DNA from: Pseudomonas sp. Fl4BN1
GTDB taxonomy: Bacteria > Pseudomonadota > Gammaproteobacteria > Pseudomonadales > Pseudomonadaceae
Length of the DNA stretch: 64,000 bases
Direction: 5' to 3'
NCBI RefSeq assembly: GCF_009908285.1
Contig: NZ_JAAARM010000006.1
Coordinates: 62,001-126,000, forward strand
Each line of letters begins with the position of its first letter. The stretch's first letter is position 1. The position numbers and the translations under genes are program-made. The notes beneath the pieces are model-generated. The model had not been told where the DNA came from. It was given only the letters and a program-made list of their open reading frames with translations, and did not search any database. Shown piece by piece: positions 26,501 to 33,414 of this stretch.

Positions 26501-26702
26501 GGAATTTCGAGGTGCGTATTTCCCGGTTGGCGGCAAAGCCGAGGGCGATCAACGCAAGCAGCAGTAACAGCCAGAACAGGCGCCAGGCATAGCGACGGGG
26601 ATTACGACGTTTTGGTAAAGGCGCTTCGTCTTCGCGGTGGCCTGGCACTGCGTTCTCGCGCGAATCGGTCTGCCATAAAGCGCCCATAGTCGATTGATCC
26701 AT
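23580..26702 (-). CDS. Bifunctional penicillin-binding protein (divergent GT51 glycosyltransferase plus transpeptidase)
   Basis: This is a 1040-residue inner-membrane protein with one N-terminal helix (about residues 42-58). The glycosyltransferase region keeps the first catalytic Glu (LLFIENRDLL) and the substrate loop GGSTLATQLEKYRHS, but the second Glu of the usual NEV motif is Ser (RDYFNSVPLS). The transpeptidase has SxxK (GSTAKLRVL), SxN (ESINLPF) and KTG (GGKTGTGD). At 1040 residues it is longer than PBP1a or PBP1b. It may make or repair peptidoglycan under special conditions. No partner gene adjoins it. Two start ATGs five codons apart both lack a clear ribosome site. Confidence 0.85.
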   Translation of the reverse strand: MDQSTMGALWQTDSRENAVPGHREDEAPLPKRRNPRRYAWRLFWLLLLLALIALGFAANREIRTSKFQAREFSRLANDLSYSLQPGPSDAVFYPGAGPFDRRLGYSALGEFLPRLLKRGYLIEAQTRFSPALMDYSKNGFFVPYPEKIQAGLSITDCRAAPLYHFNYPQQLYASFASIPPLMVHSLLFIENRDLLDPTLAQANPAVDWPRFAKAAWSQVAKLLHLPGQTAGGSTLATQLEKYRHSPDGLTVSGGEKIRQMISASVRAYQDGPQTFEARQRIVRDYFNSVPLSAVPGHGEVHGMAEGLRVWYGADFDQVNLTLNSTATDSKSLALRGLALRQVLSLMIAQRRPSHYLAKGRAELAALTDSHIRLLAQNNVIDPALSAAALARQVTYRDWQQQPTIQPIETNKGISVARSRLAALLNRPLYDLDRLDLSATSTLQSDLQRQATEYLKHLADPAFAAQIGVLGERLLTPTSTTQVRYSFTLFELTPDGSRVRVQTDSTDQPFDINEGSKLELGSTAKLRVLTTYLQIISELHDRYTGQTPAQLKKVPVNDQDRLSRWAIDYLMQNSDRSLPKMLEAALDRTYSANPGEAFFTGGGVHHFHNFRNEDNGRSPSLRDALRESINLPFIRLMRDLVRYSTYGGDSSSAELLKDDENPRRQEYLARFADREGTSFLLRFWKKYRNKDTSSRLETFLDGMHPTAIRLSAVHRYLLPDASQESFNGFVRAHMKTAKVSEKLTDERLDKLYQSYGPGAYDLPDQGYIAKVHPLDLWLLGYLMNNPDATFSQIVKASEFERQEVYSWLFKSRHRSARDSRIRTMLEIEAFLDIHQRWQSVGYPFDHLVPSLATAIGSSGDRPAALAELVGTILNDGVRLPTLRIDSLHFAANTPYETLLLNDPDKGKRVMPSEVATALRGALSQVVDAGTAKRVAGSFKLADGTPLAMGGKTGTGDNRIEAIGAGGRVLSSKSINRTATFVFYIGEHHFGTLTAYVPGASAQAFKFTSALPVQVLKGMAPILMPYLQPGSGTQCLGRLAQR

Positions 26703-26927
26703 TCACGCAGATTGATCGGACTTGTCTGAAGCTTAGTCGGTGCCGGCTGGCGGTGAAGAAATTGTCAAAACGCTTGGTTTTTTTACGGCCAGCTGTCTTG
26801 TGGCGGCGGACCCTGCTCTCGTTGGCTGGTTGCGCGGCGGTAAAACCCGGGCGCCAAGGCTTTTCCGCTAAGCGCCTCAGCCGGTATGACGACTGCTGGC
26901 CCCGGAGCAAGCCAATCGAGCACCAGC

Positions 26928-26956
26928 AAGCGCCTTTATCCCTGGGCGCTTTTTTC
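26928..26956 (+). terminator. Orphan Rho-independent terminator
   Basis: AAGCGCC, a short loop and GGCGCTT followed by TTTTT form an intrinsic terminator on the plus strand. No plus-strand gene ends here, so it may mark the 3' end of an unannotated small RNA starting within the preceding 100-170 bp. Confidence 0.6.
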
Positions 26957-27296
26957 ATCTATGGGAAAGCGCTGCGATAGAGCCTTCCCCAAGGTAAATA
27001 CGCCCTAGGTAGGGGCATGACGATGCACCAGGGCTGTGCAATACTCCAAACCCTTTCCGAGTGAGGTTTCCAGGCAAAAAGCAGGCAATGCTTCTCCGTG
27101 AAAGCCGGTTTTGCCGAGATTTCTCTCTGAATTTAGCTGCTTATAGAGTGAAAAGCCCTGTCAGGAGCTTTTTATACTGCGCACCCCGCTGATCTGGCAG
27201 GTTTTGTCCTACTAGACGCGCCGTCCCATAAGGTCGGTACGGTTGAGCAAGCTTTGGCTACCCGCCGCTGCTTCGAAGACTCGGTGGTTCATATCC

Positions 27297-27304
27297 AATA
27301 ACAA
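27297..27304 (+). promoter_or_regulatory. Candidate Crc/Hfq binding motif at the permease ribosome site
   Basis: AATAACAA fits the AAnAAnAA motif to which Hfq-Crc binds in Pseudomonas mRNAs. It sits a few bases before the GAGG ribosome site of the permease gene, the position used for catabolite repression of translation. Confidence 0.5.
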
Positions 27305-27321
27305 AATGAGGTTGTATCTCT

Positions 27322-28743
27322 ATGCCAGTTGGCAACCAACTGCCCCACGGCGAGACCGCTAACGGCGGCCCGCTGAAACGCGAACTCGGCGAACGGCATA
27401 TTCGCTTGATGGCCCTGGGCGCCTGTATCGGCGTCGGTCTGTTCCTCGGCTCGGCCAAGGCCATCGAAATGGCCGGTCCGGCCATCATGCTGTCCTACAT
27501 CATCGGCGGCCTGGCGATTCTGGTGATCATGCGCGCCCTCGGTGAGATGGCAGTGCACAACCCGGTCGCAGGCTCTTTCAGCCGCTATGCACAAGATTAC
27601 CTGGGCCCATTGGCGGGCTTTCTTACCGGCTGGAACTACTGGTTCCTATGGCTGGTGACCTGTGTCGCGGAAATCACTGCAGTGGCGGTATACATGGGGA
27701 TCTGGTTCCCCGATGTGCCGCGCTGGATCTGGGCCCTGGCGGCCCTGGTGAGCATGGGCTCGATCAACCTGATCGCGGTCAAGGCCTTCGGTGAGTTCGA
27801 GTTCTGGTTTGCCCTGATCAAGATCGTCACCATCATCGCCATGGTCGTTGGTGGCATCGGTATCATCGCCTTCGGTTTCGGCAATGACGGCGTCGCCCTG
27901 GGTATTTCCAACCTGTGGGCCCACGGCGGCTTCATGCCCAACGGCCTGACCGGTGTGCTGATGTCCTTGCAGATGGTGATGTTCGCCTACCTGGGCGTAG
28001 AGATGATCGGCCTCACCGCCGGTGAAGCGCGTAACCCGCAGAAGACCATTCCCAATGCCATCGGCTCGGTGTTCTGGCGCATCCTGCTGTTCTACGTGGG
28101 TGCGTTGTTCGTGATCCTGTCGATCTACCCATGGAACGAGATTGGCACCCAGGGCAGTCCCTTCGTGATGACCTTCGAGCGCCTGGGGATCAAGACCGCT
28201 GCTGGCATCATCAACTTCGTGGTGATTACCGCCGCGCTGTCGTCCTGCAACGGCGGCATCTTCAGCACCGGGCGCATGCTCTACAGCCTGGCGCAGAACG
28301 GTCAGGCCCCGGCCGGTTTTGCCAAGACCTCGAACAACGGCGTGCCTCGTCGGGCGCTGCTGCTGTCGATCTTTGCCCTGCTGCTGGGTGTGCTGATGAA
28401 CTACCTGGTACCGGAAAAAGTATTCGTCTGGGTGACGTCCATCGCCACCTTCGGCGCGATCTGGACCTGGGTGATGATCCTTTTGGCCCAGCTCAAGTTC
28501 CGCAAGGGCCTGAGCCCGGCCGAACGTGCAGGCCTGAAGTACCGCATGTGGCTGTACCCGATCAGTTCCTACCTGGCCCTGGCATTCCTGGTGCTGGTAG
28601 TGGGCTTGATGGCCTACTTCCCGGACACCCGCGTAGCGCTGTATATAGGCCCGGCGTTCCTGGTGCTGCTGACCGCGTTGTTCTACGTGTTCAAGTTGCA
28701 ACCGACCAATGTCCAGCAAGGCGCGGCACGTTCTGCGTCGTGA
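27322..28743 (+). CDS. Amino-acid permease, ProY-like (APC superfamily)
   Basis: The 473-residue inner-membrane protein has 12 helices and the AAT-family signatures RHIRLMALGACIGVGLFLGSA, GEMAVHNPVAGSFSRYA and GPLAGFLTGWNYW. The sequence is close to E. coli ProY along its whole length, including SLQMVMFAYLGVEMIGLTAGEA and SIYPWNEIGTQGSPFVMTF. It should import an amino acid with protons; proline or histidine are plausible, but substrate cannot be read from sequence. A GAGG site precedes the ATG. It ends in a strong terminator and has no operon partner. Confidence 0.88.
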   Translation: MPVGNQLPHGETANGGPLKRELGERHIRLMALGACIGVGLFLGSAKAIEMAGPAIMLSYIIGGLAILVIMRALGEMAVHNPVAGSFSRYAQDYLGPLAGFLTGWNYWFLWLVTCVAEITAVAVYMGIWFPDVPRWIWALAALVSMGSINLIAVKAFGEFEFWFALIKIVTIIAMVVGGIGIIAFGFGNDGVALGISNLWAHGGFMPNGLTGVLMSLQMVMFAYLGVEMIGLTAGEARNPQKTIPNAIGSVFWRILLFYVGALFVILSIYPWNEIGTQGSPFVMTFERLGIKTAAGIINFVVITAALSSCNGGIFSTGRMLYSLAQNGQAPAGFAKTSNNGVPRRALLLSIFALLLGVLMNYLVPEKVFVWVTSIATFGAIWTWVMILLAQLKFRKGLSPAERAGLKYRMWLYPISSYLALAFLVLVVGLMAYFPDTRVALYIGPAFLVLLTALFYVFKLQPTNVQQGAARSAS

Positions 28744-28802
28744 CCGGCGGCCCGCCGATGCTCCTGGCTTGAGCATCCCGGGCTGAATGCCAGGCTTGGA
28801 AA

Positions 28803-28838
28803 AACCGGCGTCCCGCAAGGGGCGCCGGTTTTTTTTGG
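28803..28838 (+). terminator. Rho-independent terminator of the permease gene
   Basis: The stem ACCGGCGTCCC/GGGGCGCCGGT with a CGCAA loop region is followed by eight Ts. It lies about 60 bp after the permease stop and just before the end of the convergent unknown gene. Confidence 0.92.
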
Positions 28839-28844
28839 CCCGGG

Positions 28845-29444
28845 TCAGCCTCCCAGGGTTCCGCTGGTGTCGGCATCGAAGACCGCCTTGGCCTGTCGGG
28901 CCAAGGGCGCCAGCAAGGCCAGCAAGCTTGCCTCGTCATAGACTCGCCGGGCCGCCAGTTGTGCGGGCGTCGGCTCGACGGGAATCAGCAGTTGCTCCTC
29001 GCTACCGTGCAGCCAGATTGCGGTGACCTGCAACGCCGGGACGAACAGCAACCGCAGCTCATAGGTTTTGCCCTGCAGCCTTGGCGTTTTCTGCGCAAAG
29101 TCCAGGGCGCTGACCGCGGATGCGGCAAGGGCGCCATGGTTGAGCGAGGAAAACTCGAGCTTGCCGGCGACTTCCGTCAGTTGCGCGTCGGCGATCGACA
29201 GGCCGCCGGCGAACACCAGGTAATGCCAGTCACCGGCCTTGGCCTGGTCCAGAGCAAGACCCTGGCTCAGCTCCTGCAGGCCGAGGGCGTAGCCACGAAA
29301 CCCTTGGGACAGGCTCAGGCTGTTGGCGCGGACGCTGGCAAAGCCATGGTTGATGCCAAAGCCCCGGGTTTGCAGGGCCGCCTGCAGCACCGGGCGCAGT
29401 TGCTGGACGCCGTTGGCAGGCGCCTTGGGGTAAGTCAGTTGCAT
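28845..29444 (-). CDS. Unknown protein, partner of the papain-like protease gene
   Basis: A 199-residue protein with no signal peptide or membrane helix. I do not recognise its family. It opens with MQLTYPKAPANGVQQLRPVLQ, has a central Ser/Gly-rich part (RANSLSLSQGFRGYALGLQEL), and ends with a helical segment (ARRVYDEASLLALLAPLARQA) and a Gly-rich tail TSGTLGG. The start has an AGGAGG site eight bases after the protease stop, so both are made from one mRNA. It could be a substrate, chaperone or inhibitor of the protease. A C-terminal double-glycine ending recalls processed precursors, but that is speculation. Confidence 0.75.
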   Translation of the reverse strand: MQLTYPKAPANGVQQLRPVLQAALQTRGFGINHGFASVRANSLSLSQGFRGYALGLQELSQGLALDQAKAGDWHYLVFAGGLSIADAQLTEVAGKLEFSSLNHGALAASAVSALDFAQKTPRLQGKTYELRLLFVPALQVTAIWLHGSEEQLLIPVEPTPAQLAARRVYDEASLLALLAPLARQAKAVFDADTSGTLGG

Positions 29445-29452
29445 GACGCCTC

Positions 29453-30049
29453 CTAGTTTTTTCGGGTGAAGTAGGTGTGGGTCCAATTGCCGCCGCCGTT
29501 GTAGGAACCGGGGAAGCTGTTCAGGGCTCGGGTCGAGTATCCGTAGATCGAGTCCGCCACCAGGATGTAGCCGCCGTCGGTGCCGTAGATCGTCAGGAAA
29601 TGTGCGCCGCCGCCATACCAGGCACAGCGCAGGCTGACTGGCCGGCCCATACCGAGCTGGTTTTCGATGGCCGGCATCTGCATCCGGTCTTCGCGCATGC
29701 CGCCGTAGCTGCGGGTGGTCCTCAGGGCCGAGTCCAGGTAGCCGTAGACATTGCAAGGTCCGGGCTGGTTGCAGCAGGAGTTGCGGCCCAGTTCGGCGTT
29801 GGCCACGGCGCATTGGGTCCAGGAGCCGGTGCCGTAATAGTTGCCAACCGAGGCCGACAGGGCCGCCCAACACCAGTTGCTCTGGGTCTGCTGATACACG
29901 TTGAAGTTGAGTCGGGCGCCGGCGAGCGCTGCCGTTTGGGTGCGCGGATCGATCTCGGACAGTTCGGGATCCATCAGTGCACTGGCCAGGCACTGCGGCA
30001 GTACCTGCGCAGTGCTGGTGTGGGTCAAGGGTGTACTTAACATGTTCAT
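29453..30049 (-). CDS. Papain-like cysteine protease (AvrRpt2/C70-like)
   Basis: The 198-residue protein has a full papain-type active site: Gln54 six residues before the nucleophile Cys60 (QSNWCWAAL), His150 (GGGAHFLTIYG) and Asp166 (VADSIYG). This pattern fits the AvrRpt2-like papain group (MEROPS C70), which includes type III effectors and many bacterial proteins of unknown role. Four further cysteines at residues 80-99 (SCCNQPGPC) may bind metal or form disulphides. The first 45 residues look like a removable leader without a Sec signal. A putative operator with two 13-bp repeats lies 130 bp upstream, and an unknown partner gene follows. Confidence 0.82.
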   Translation of the reverse strand: MNMLSTPLTHTSTAQVLPQCLASALMDPELSEIDPRTQTAALAGARLNFNVYQQTQSNWCWAALSASVGNYYGTGSWTQCAVANAELGRNSCCNQPGPCNVYGYLDSALRTTRSYGGMREDRMQMPAIENQLGMGRPVSLRCAWYGGGAHFLTIYGTDGGYILVADSIYGYSTRALNSFPGSYNGGGNWTHTYFTRKN

Positions 30050-30178
30050 CCTCCAGGAGTGAAAACAAGCCTGTGGCTTGTGTCGTGGTCGCCTACTTGG
30101 ATAAAGCGACTAGTCCGGCCTGGATGCCAGCCTCGATGGCATGCGCTGGTCGGGTCTGAAAACCACCTTAGAGGCTTG

Positions 30179-30212
30179 ATGCGTTAATGCAATTAATTTA
30201 TGCGTTTATGCA
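30179..30212. promoter_or_regulatory. Direct repeats of a semi-palindrome upstream of the protease operon
   Basis: ATGCGTTAATGCA (30179-30191) and ATGCGTTTATGCA (30200-30212) differ at one base and are spaced exactly 21 bp, two turns of the helix. Each is itself nearly palindromic (TGCRTTAAYGCA). This looks like a double operator for a dimeric regulator of the protease gene. The rest of the gap from 30050 to 30323 shows nothing else. Confidence 0.6.
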
Positions 30213-30323
30213 TTTTGGCGGGCGTGGATGTCCCTGTTAAGAGGGTCATCCGTGACGGTCGGGCAGGACCGCCTCGGGGCCGGTTGTCAGCGTATCCGGG
30301 CCAGTGCGTGCAGGGGCAGGGCG

Positions 30324-30620
30324 CTAGACATCGATGATCACCAGGGTGCCATGGCTACCGGGCAGTACGCTGTGGGCCTGACCGGCTTCCACCAGGTACA
30401 TCTGCCCAGGCAGCACTTCCACTATTGCTTCGCCGAGGCCCAGGCGCAGACAGCCTTGGGTCACCAGCAGGCCTTCGTTGTAGTCGTGGGTTTCTTCCGG
30501 GTAGGACTGCGGGCCCATGCGCAGCACCTTGATGCGGGCAGGGCCGACTTGCCCCACCAGCGAGGATTGCCAGGGCGCTGGCAGCGGCAGGGACAGCAGA
30601 TCGAAGGACAGCAGGGGCAT
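30324..30620 (-). CDS. Small cupin-domain protein
   Basis: The 98-residue protein is a single cupin barrel: EETHDYNEGLLVTQGCLRLGLG carries the first motif and GQMYLVEAGQAHSVLPGSHG the second. The metal-binding set is reduced (H, E and a late H), so it may bind a ligand rather than catalyse. The ATG at 30620 follows a GGGAGAG site. It lies 75 bp after a monooxygenase-like gene on the same strand. Confidence 0.78.
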   Translation of the reverse strand: MPLLSFDLLSLPLPAPWQSSLVGQVGPARIKVLRMGPQSYPEETHDYNEGLLVTQGCLRLGLGEAIVEVLPGQMYLVEAGQAHSVLPGSHGTLVIIDV

Positions 30621-30695
30621 GGGGACTCTCCCAAAAGTCAGCGGGGCGTGGTCTGCTTTCGGTGGTCCGGTCAAGCGTCGGGGCACATAGGATCG

Positions 30696-30980
30696 TTAGA
30701 ATGGGTTCATCAACAGCACGCGGCATTCGCGGGCCTGAAAAGCGTTGATCTGCGGTACCAGGCGGGTGAAGTGCTCGGTGCGGCAATGGGCGTCGAGGGC
30801 GGCTTGGTCGGGCCATTGTTCGACAAAGATGAAGTGCCCGGGGTCTTTCTGGTCGACGAATAGATCATAGGCAATGCACAGCGGTTCCTGGCGGGTTTTC
30901 TCCACCAGTTCGGCGTACCACGGACGCACGGTGTCCAGGTGTTCGGGTTGGATGAAGTCTTCAGCGATAACCTTGAGCAT
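30696..30980 (-). CDS. Antibiotic biosynthesis monooxygenase-like (YgiN family) protein
   Basis: The 94-residue ABM-domain protein (ferredoxin-like fold) has the typical C-terminal half: YDLFVDQKDPGHFIFVEQWPDQAALDAHCRTEHF. Members include quinol monooxygenase YgiN and heme-degrading enzymes, working as dimers without cofactors. The role here is unknown. The ATG has an AAGGA site. It lies 55 bp after the FMN glutamate-synthase-like gene and is probably in the same transcript, which hints at a shared redox task. Confidence 0.82.
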   Translation of the reverse strand: MLKVIAEDFIQPEHLDTVRPWYAELVEKTRQEPLCIAYDLFVDQKDPGHFIFVEQWPDQAALDAHCRTEHFTRLVPQINAFQARECRVLLMNPF

Positions 30981-31035
30981 TGCAGTCTTCCTTGTGAGCG
31001 GCCCAGGTTCCCGGGGGAGCGCTGGGCCTGCGTGT

Positions 31036-32655
31036 TCAGGCTGCGGCTTCGGCGTTGGGTTCGAAGCTGTCGGCACGGGCCAGTTGCCACATGCGCGAGT
31101 AGAACTCGCCATTGACTTCACCGGTGAGCAATTCGCCAGGCTTGAGGAACACATGCAATTGGGAGAACAGCTTGATCTCTGTGGCCGACATGCGTCGCAC
31201 CAGGTGTTTGGCTTCCAGTTGCGACGGATGTTGCAGACCCGCAGCGGCGAGCATTTCCGCCAGGGCCTTGAGGGTATTGCGGTGGAAGCTGTACACCCGC
31301 TGGGCTTTGTCCGGCACCACCAGGGCGCGCTGGCGCAGGTTGTCCTGGGTGGCCACGCCGGTAGGGCATTTGTTGGTGTGACAGCTTTGCGACTGGATGC
31401 AGCCGATGGCGAACATGAAGCCCCGGGCCGAGTTGGCCCAGTCGGCACCGATGGCCAGCACGCTGGCGATGTCGAAAGCGCTGACGATCTTGCCGCTGGC
31501 GCCGAGCTTGATCTTGTCCCGCAGGTTCAGGCCCACCAGGGTGTTGTGGACGAACAGCAGGCCTTCGCGCATTGGCGCGCCGATGTGGTCGGTGAACTCC
31601 ACTGGTGCTGCGCCGGTTCCGCCCTCCTTGCCGTCGACCACGATGAAGTCCGGGAGAATGCCGGTTTCCAGCATGGCCTTGGCAATGCCCATGAACTCCC
31701 AGGGATGGCCCAGGCAGAACTTGAAACCCACCGGTTTGCCGCCGGACAGCTCACGCAACTGCTGGATGAAATGCATCATTTCCAGTGGCGTGGAAAAGGC
31801 GCTGTGGCTCGACGGCGAAATGCAGTCCTCGCCCATGCGGATGCCGCGGGTGTCGGCGATTTCCTGGGTCACTTTGTGTTTGGGCAGGATGCCGCCGTGG
31901 CCCGGCTTGGCGCCCTGGCTCATCTTGATTTCGATCATCCGTACCTGCGGGTTCTGCGCCTGGGTGGCGAAGCGCTCGGGATCGAAACGGCCATCGCTGG
32001 TGCGACAGCCGAAGTAGCCGCTGCCCAGTTCCCAGGTCAGGTCGCCACCGTGCTCGCGGTGATAGGGGCTGATGCTGCCTTCACCGGTGTCGTGGGCGAA
32101 ATTGCCGAGCTTGGCCCCCTGGTTCAGGGCGCGAATGGCGTTGGCGCTCAGGGAGCCGAAGCTCATGGCCGAGATGTTGAACACCGAGGCCGAATAAGGC
32201 TGGGTACATTGTGGGCCACCGACCGTGACCCGGAAGCCGTTGGGATCGCTCAGGGGCGCCGGGCGCATGGAGTGGCCGATGAATTCGAAGCCCGACTGGT
32301 AGACGTCGATCAGGGTACCGAAGGGCTTGTCGGCACTTTCATTCTTGGCCCGGGAGTACACCAGCGAGCGCTGGGCGCGGGAAAAGGGCAGGGCGTCGCT
32401 GTCGGACTCCAGCAGGTATTGGCGGATCTCCGGACGGATACCTTCCACCAGGTAGCGGATATTGCCCAGGATCGGGTAGTTGCGGCGTACCGCGTGGGGG
32501 CTTTGCAGCAGGTCGAAGATGCCCAGCAGGCTCAGCAGGCCGGTGACCAGGGTGAATGGCCAGAGCCAGTCGTGTGCGAGAAAGGGCAGGCTGGCGAGGG
32601 TGAATATCACGCAGGCGGCAAAGAAGGCGTAGCGGCTCAGGAGTGACAGGCTCAT
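31036..32655 (-). CDS. FMN-binding glutamate-synthase-like protein, membrane-anchored
   Basis: The 539-residue protein starts with two membrane helices (about residues 5-45) and continues as the FMN-binding, (beta/alpha)8 domain of glutamate synthase: FNISAMSFGSLSANAIRALNQGA, GEGSISPYH, KMSQGAKPGHGG and KEGGTGAAPVEF. The later CPTGVATQ motif supplies a conserved cysteine. It lacks the amidotransferase domain and the small NADPH-binding subunit, so it is not a full GOGAT. Its physiological reaction is unknown. I chose the ATG (MSLSLL) preceded by AAGGAAA instead of one 25 codons upstream. Confidence 0.85.
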   Translation of the reverse strand: MSLSLLSRYAFFAACVIFTLASLPFLAHDWLWPFTLVTGLLSLLGIFDLLQSPHAVRRNYPILGNIRYLVEGIRPEIRQYLLESDSDALPFSRAQRSLVYSRAKNESADKPFGTLIDVYQSGFEFIGHSMRPAPLSDPNGFRVTVGGPQCTQPYSASVFNISAMSFGSLSANAIRALNQGAKLGNFAHDTGEGSISPYHREHGGDLTWELGSGYFGCRTSDGRFDPERFATQAQNPQVRMIEIKMSQGAKPGHGGILPKHKVTQEIADTRGIRMGEDCISPSSHSAFSTPLEMMHFIQQLRELSGGKPVGFKFCLGHPWEFMGIAKAMLETGILPDFIVVDGKEGGTGAAPVEFTDHIGAPMREGLLFVHNTLVGLNLRDKIKLGASGKIVSAFDIASVLAIGADWANSARGFMFAIGCIQSQSCHTNKCPTGVATQDNLRQRALVVPDKAQRVYSFHRNTLKALAEMLAAAGLQHPSQLEAKHLVRRMSATEIKLFSQLHVFLKPGELLTGEVNGEFYSRMWQLARADSFEPNAEAAA

Positions 32656-32915
32656 ACGGTTTCCTTGGTTCGGACTCATCAGGTCAATCAGGCAGGCGAT
32701 GCCTGGATAACGGGTAATAGACAGCGGCACCGAGCGAATGGGACGGCGGGCTGCACAGGTATTTCTTATAGGAATTCAAGGCTGTGTCAGAACGTTGCAG
32801 CTCAGCATACTGGCCCGCCAGGGCCGTGCGGGCAAGCCTGAAGCTCAGGGCGCAGAGCGGTTGGACTCTTGGCGGGAAATCTTATTGCGATTAGTTCTCG
32901 TTTGAAATGAGTTTC

Positions 32916-32934
32916 AGTGTTACTGTATAACACT
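32916..32934 (+). promoter_or_regulatory. Zur box upstream of rpmE2
   Basis: AGTGTTA, five bases and TAACACT form a perfect 7-bp inverted repeat. The core TGTTACTGTATAACA (32918-32932) matches 12 of 15 bases of the Zur consensus. It ends 30 bp before the rpmE2 start codon, where a bound repressor would block transcription. Confidence 0.75.
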
Positions 32935-32963
32935 TGTTTCTACCCACACCGCTGGAGATTTCC

Positions 32964-33236
32964 ATGAAGCCTGGTATCCATCCTGACTACCGAACCGTAC
33001 TTTTTCACGACACTGCCGCCGATGTTTACTTCCTGATTGGCTCCACCGTCGACACCGACCGCACTCACCAACACAGCGATGGCAAGACCTATCCCTATGT
33101 GGCCCTCGACGTGTCCAGCGCCTCGCACCCGGTGTACACCGGTCAGCAGCGCAAGACTCAGTCCGAAGGTCGTATCGCCGGTTTCAACAAGCGCTTCGCC
33201 TCCTTCAGTTCCAGTGGCAAAGCCGCTGCCCAGTGA
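32964..33236 (+). CDS. rpmE2: Zinc-independent ribosomal protein L31 type B
   Basis: This 90-residue L31 paralogue begins [16 protein letters not shown] and contains no cysteine, so it lacks the zinc ribbon of RpmE. Under zinc starvation it replaces the zinc-containing L31 and frees zinc. The cysteine-free form is a standard member of the Zur regulon, and a Zur box lies directly upstream. I chose the ATG at 32964, preceded by GGAGAT, because the homologous start MKPGIHP is conserved. Confidence 0.95.
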   Translation: MKPGIHPDYRTVLFHDTAADVYFLIGSTVDTDRTHQHSDGKTYPYVALDVSSASHPVYTGQQRKTQSEGRIAGFNKRFASFSSSGKAAAQ

Positions 33237-33258
33237 GGTCCTGGGCCTCTCGATGGTC

Positions 33259-33288
33259 ACCGCTGGCCGTTGGAATCTTTCCAGCGGT
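33259..33288 (+). other. Hairpin downstream of rpmE2
   Basis: ACCGCTGG and CCAGCGGT pair across 14 bases. It may end or stabilise the rpmE2 transcript, but no T-run follows. Confidence 0.4.
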
Positions 33289-33414
33289 CAGATGGTGTTA
33301 AAAAGCCACTATTGCGACTGGGAATTCCTCTAGACTGCACTCAGGCAACAGGGATTACCGTTGTCAGCAATAACAATGAAGGACGCGTGCATCCACGTTG
33401 ACCCGAGGTGTCTC

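Larger units (their letters stand above)
26703..27321. other. Gene-free stretch of about 620 bp
   Basis: No open frame here looks coded. It holds the upstream region of the penicillin-binding protein gene, a plus-strand terminator hairpin (26928-26956) with no gene before it, a short inverted repeat AAGCAGGCAATGCTT near 27079, and the long leader of the permease gene with a Crc/Hfq motif next to its ribosome site. Confidence 0.6.

Noticed and set aside
26753-26980. A 75-codon frame in the gap before the permease gene
   Set aside because: It has no ribosome site, and its end runs through the terminator hairpin at 26928-26956. An RNA is a better explanation.
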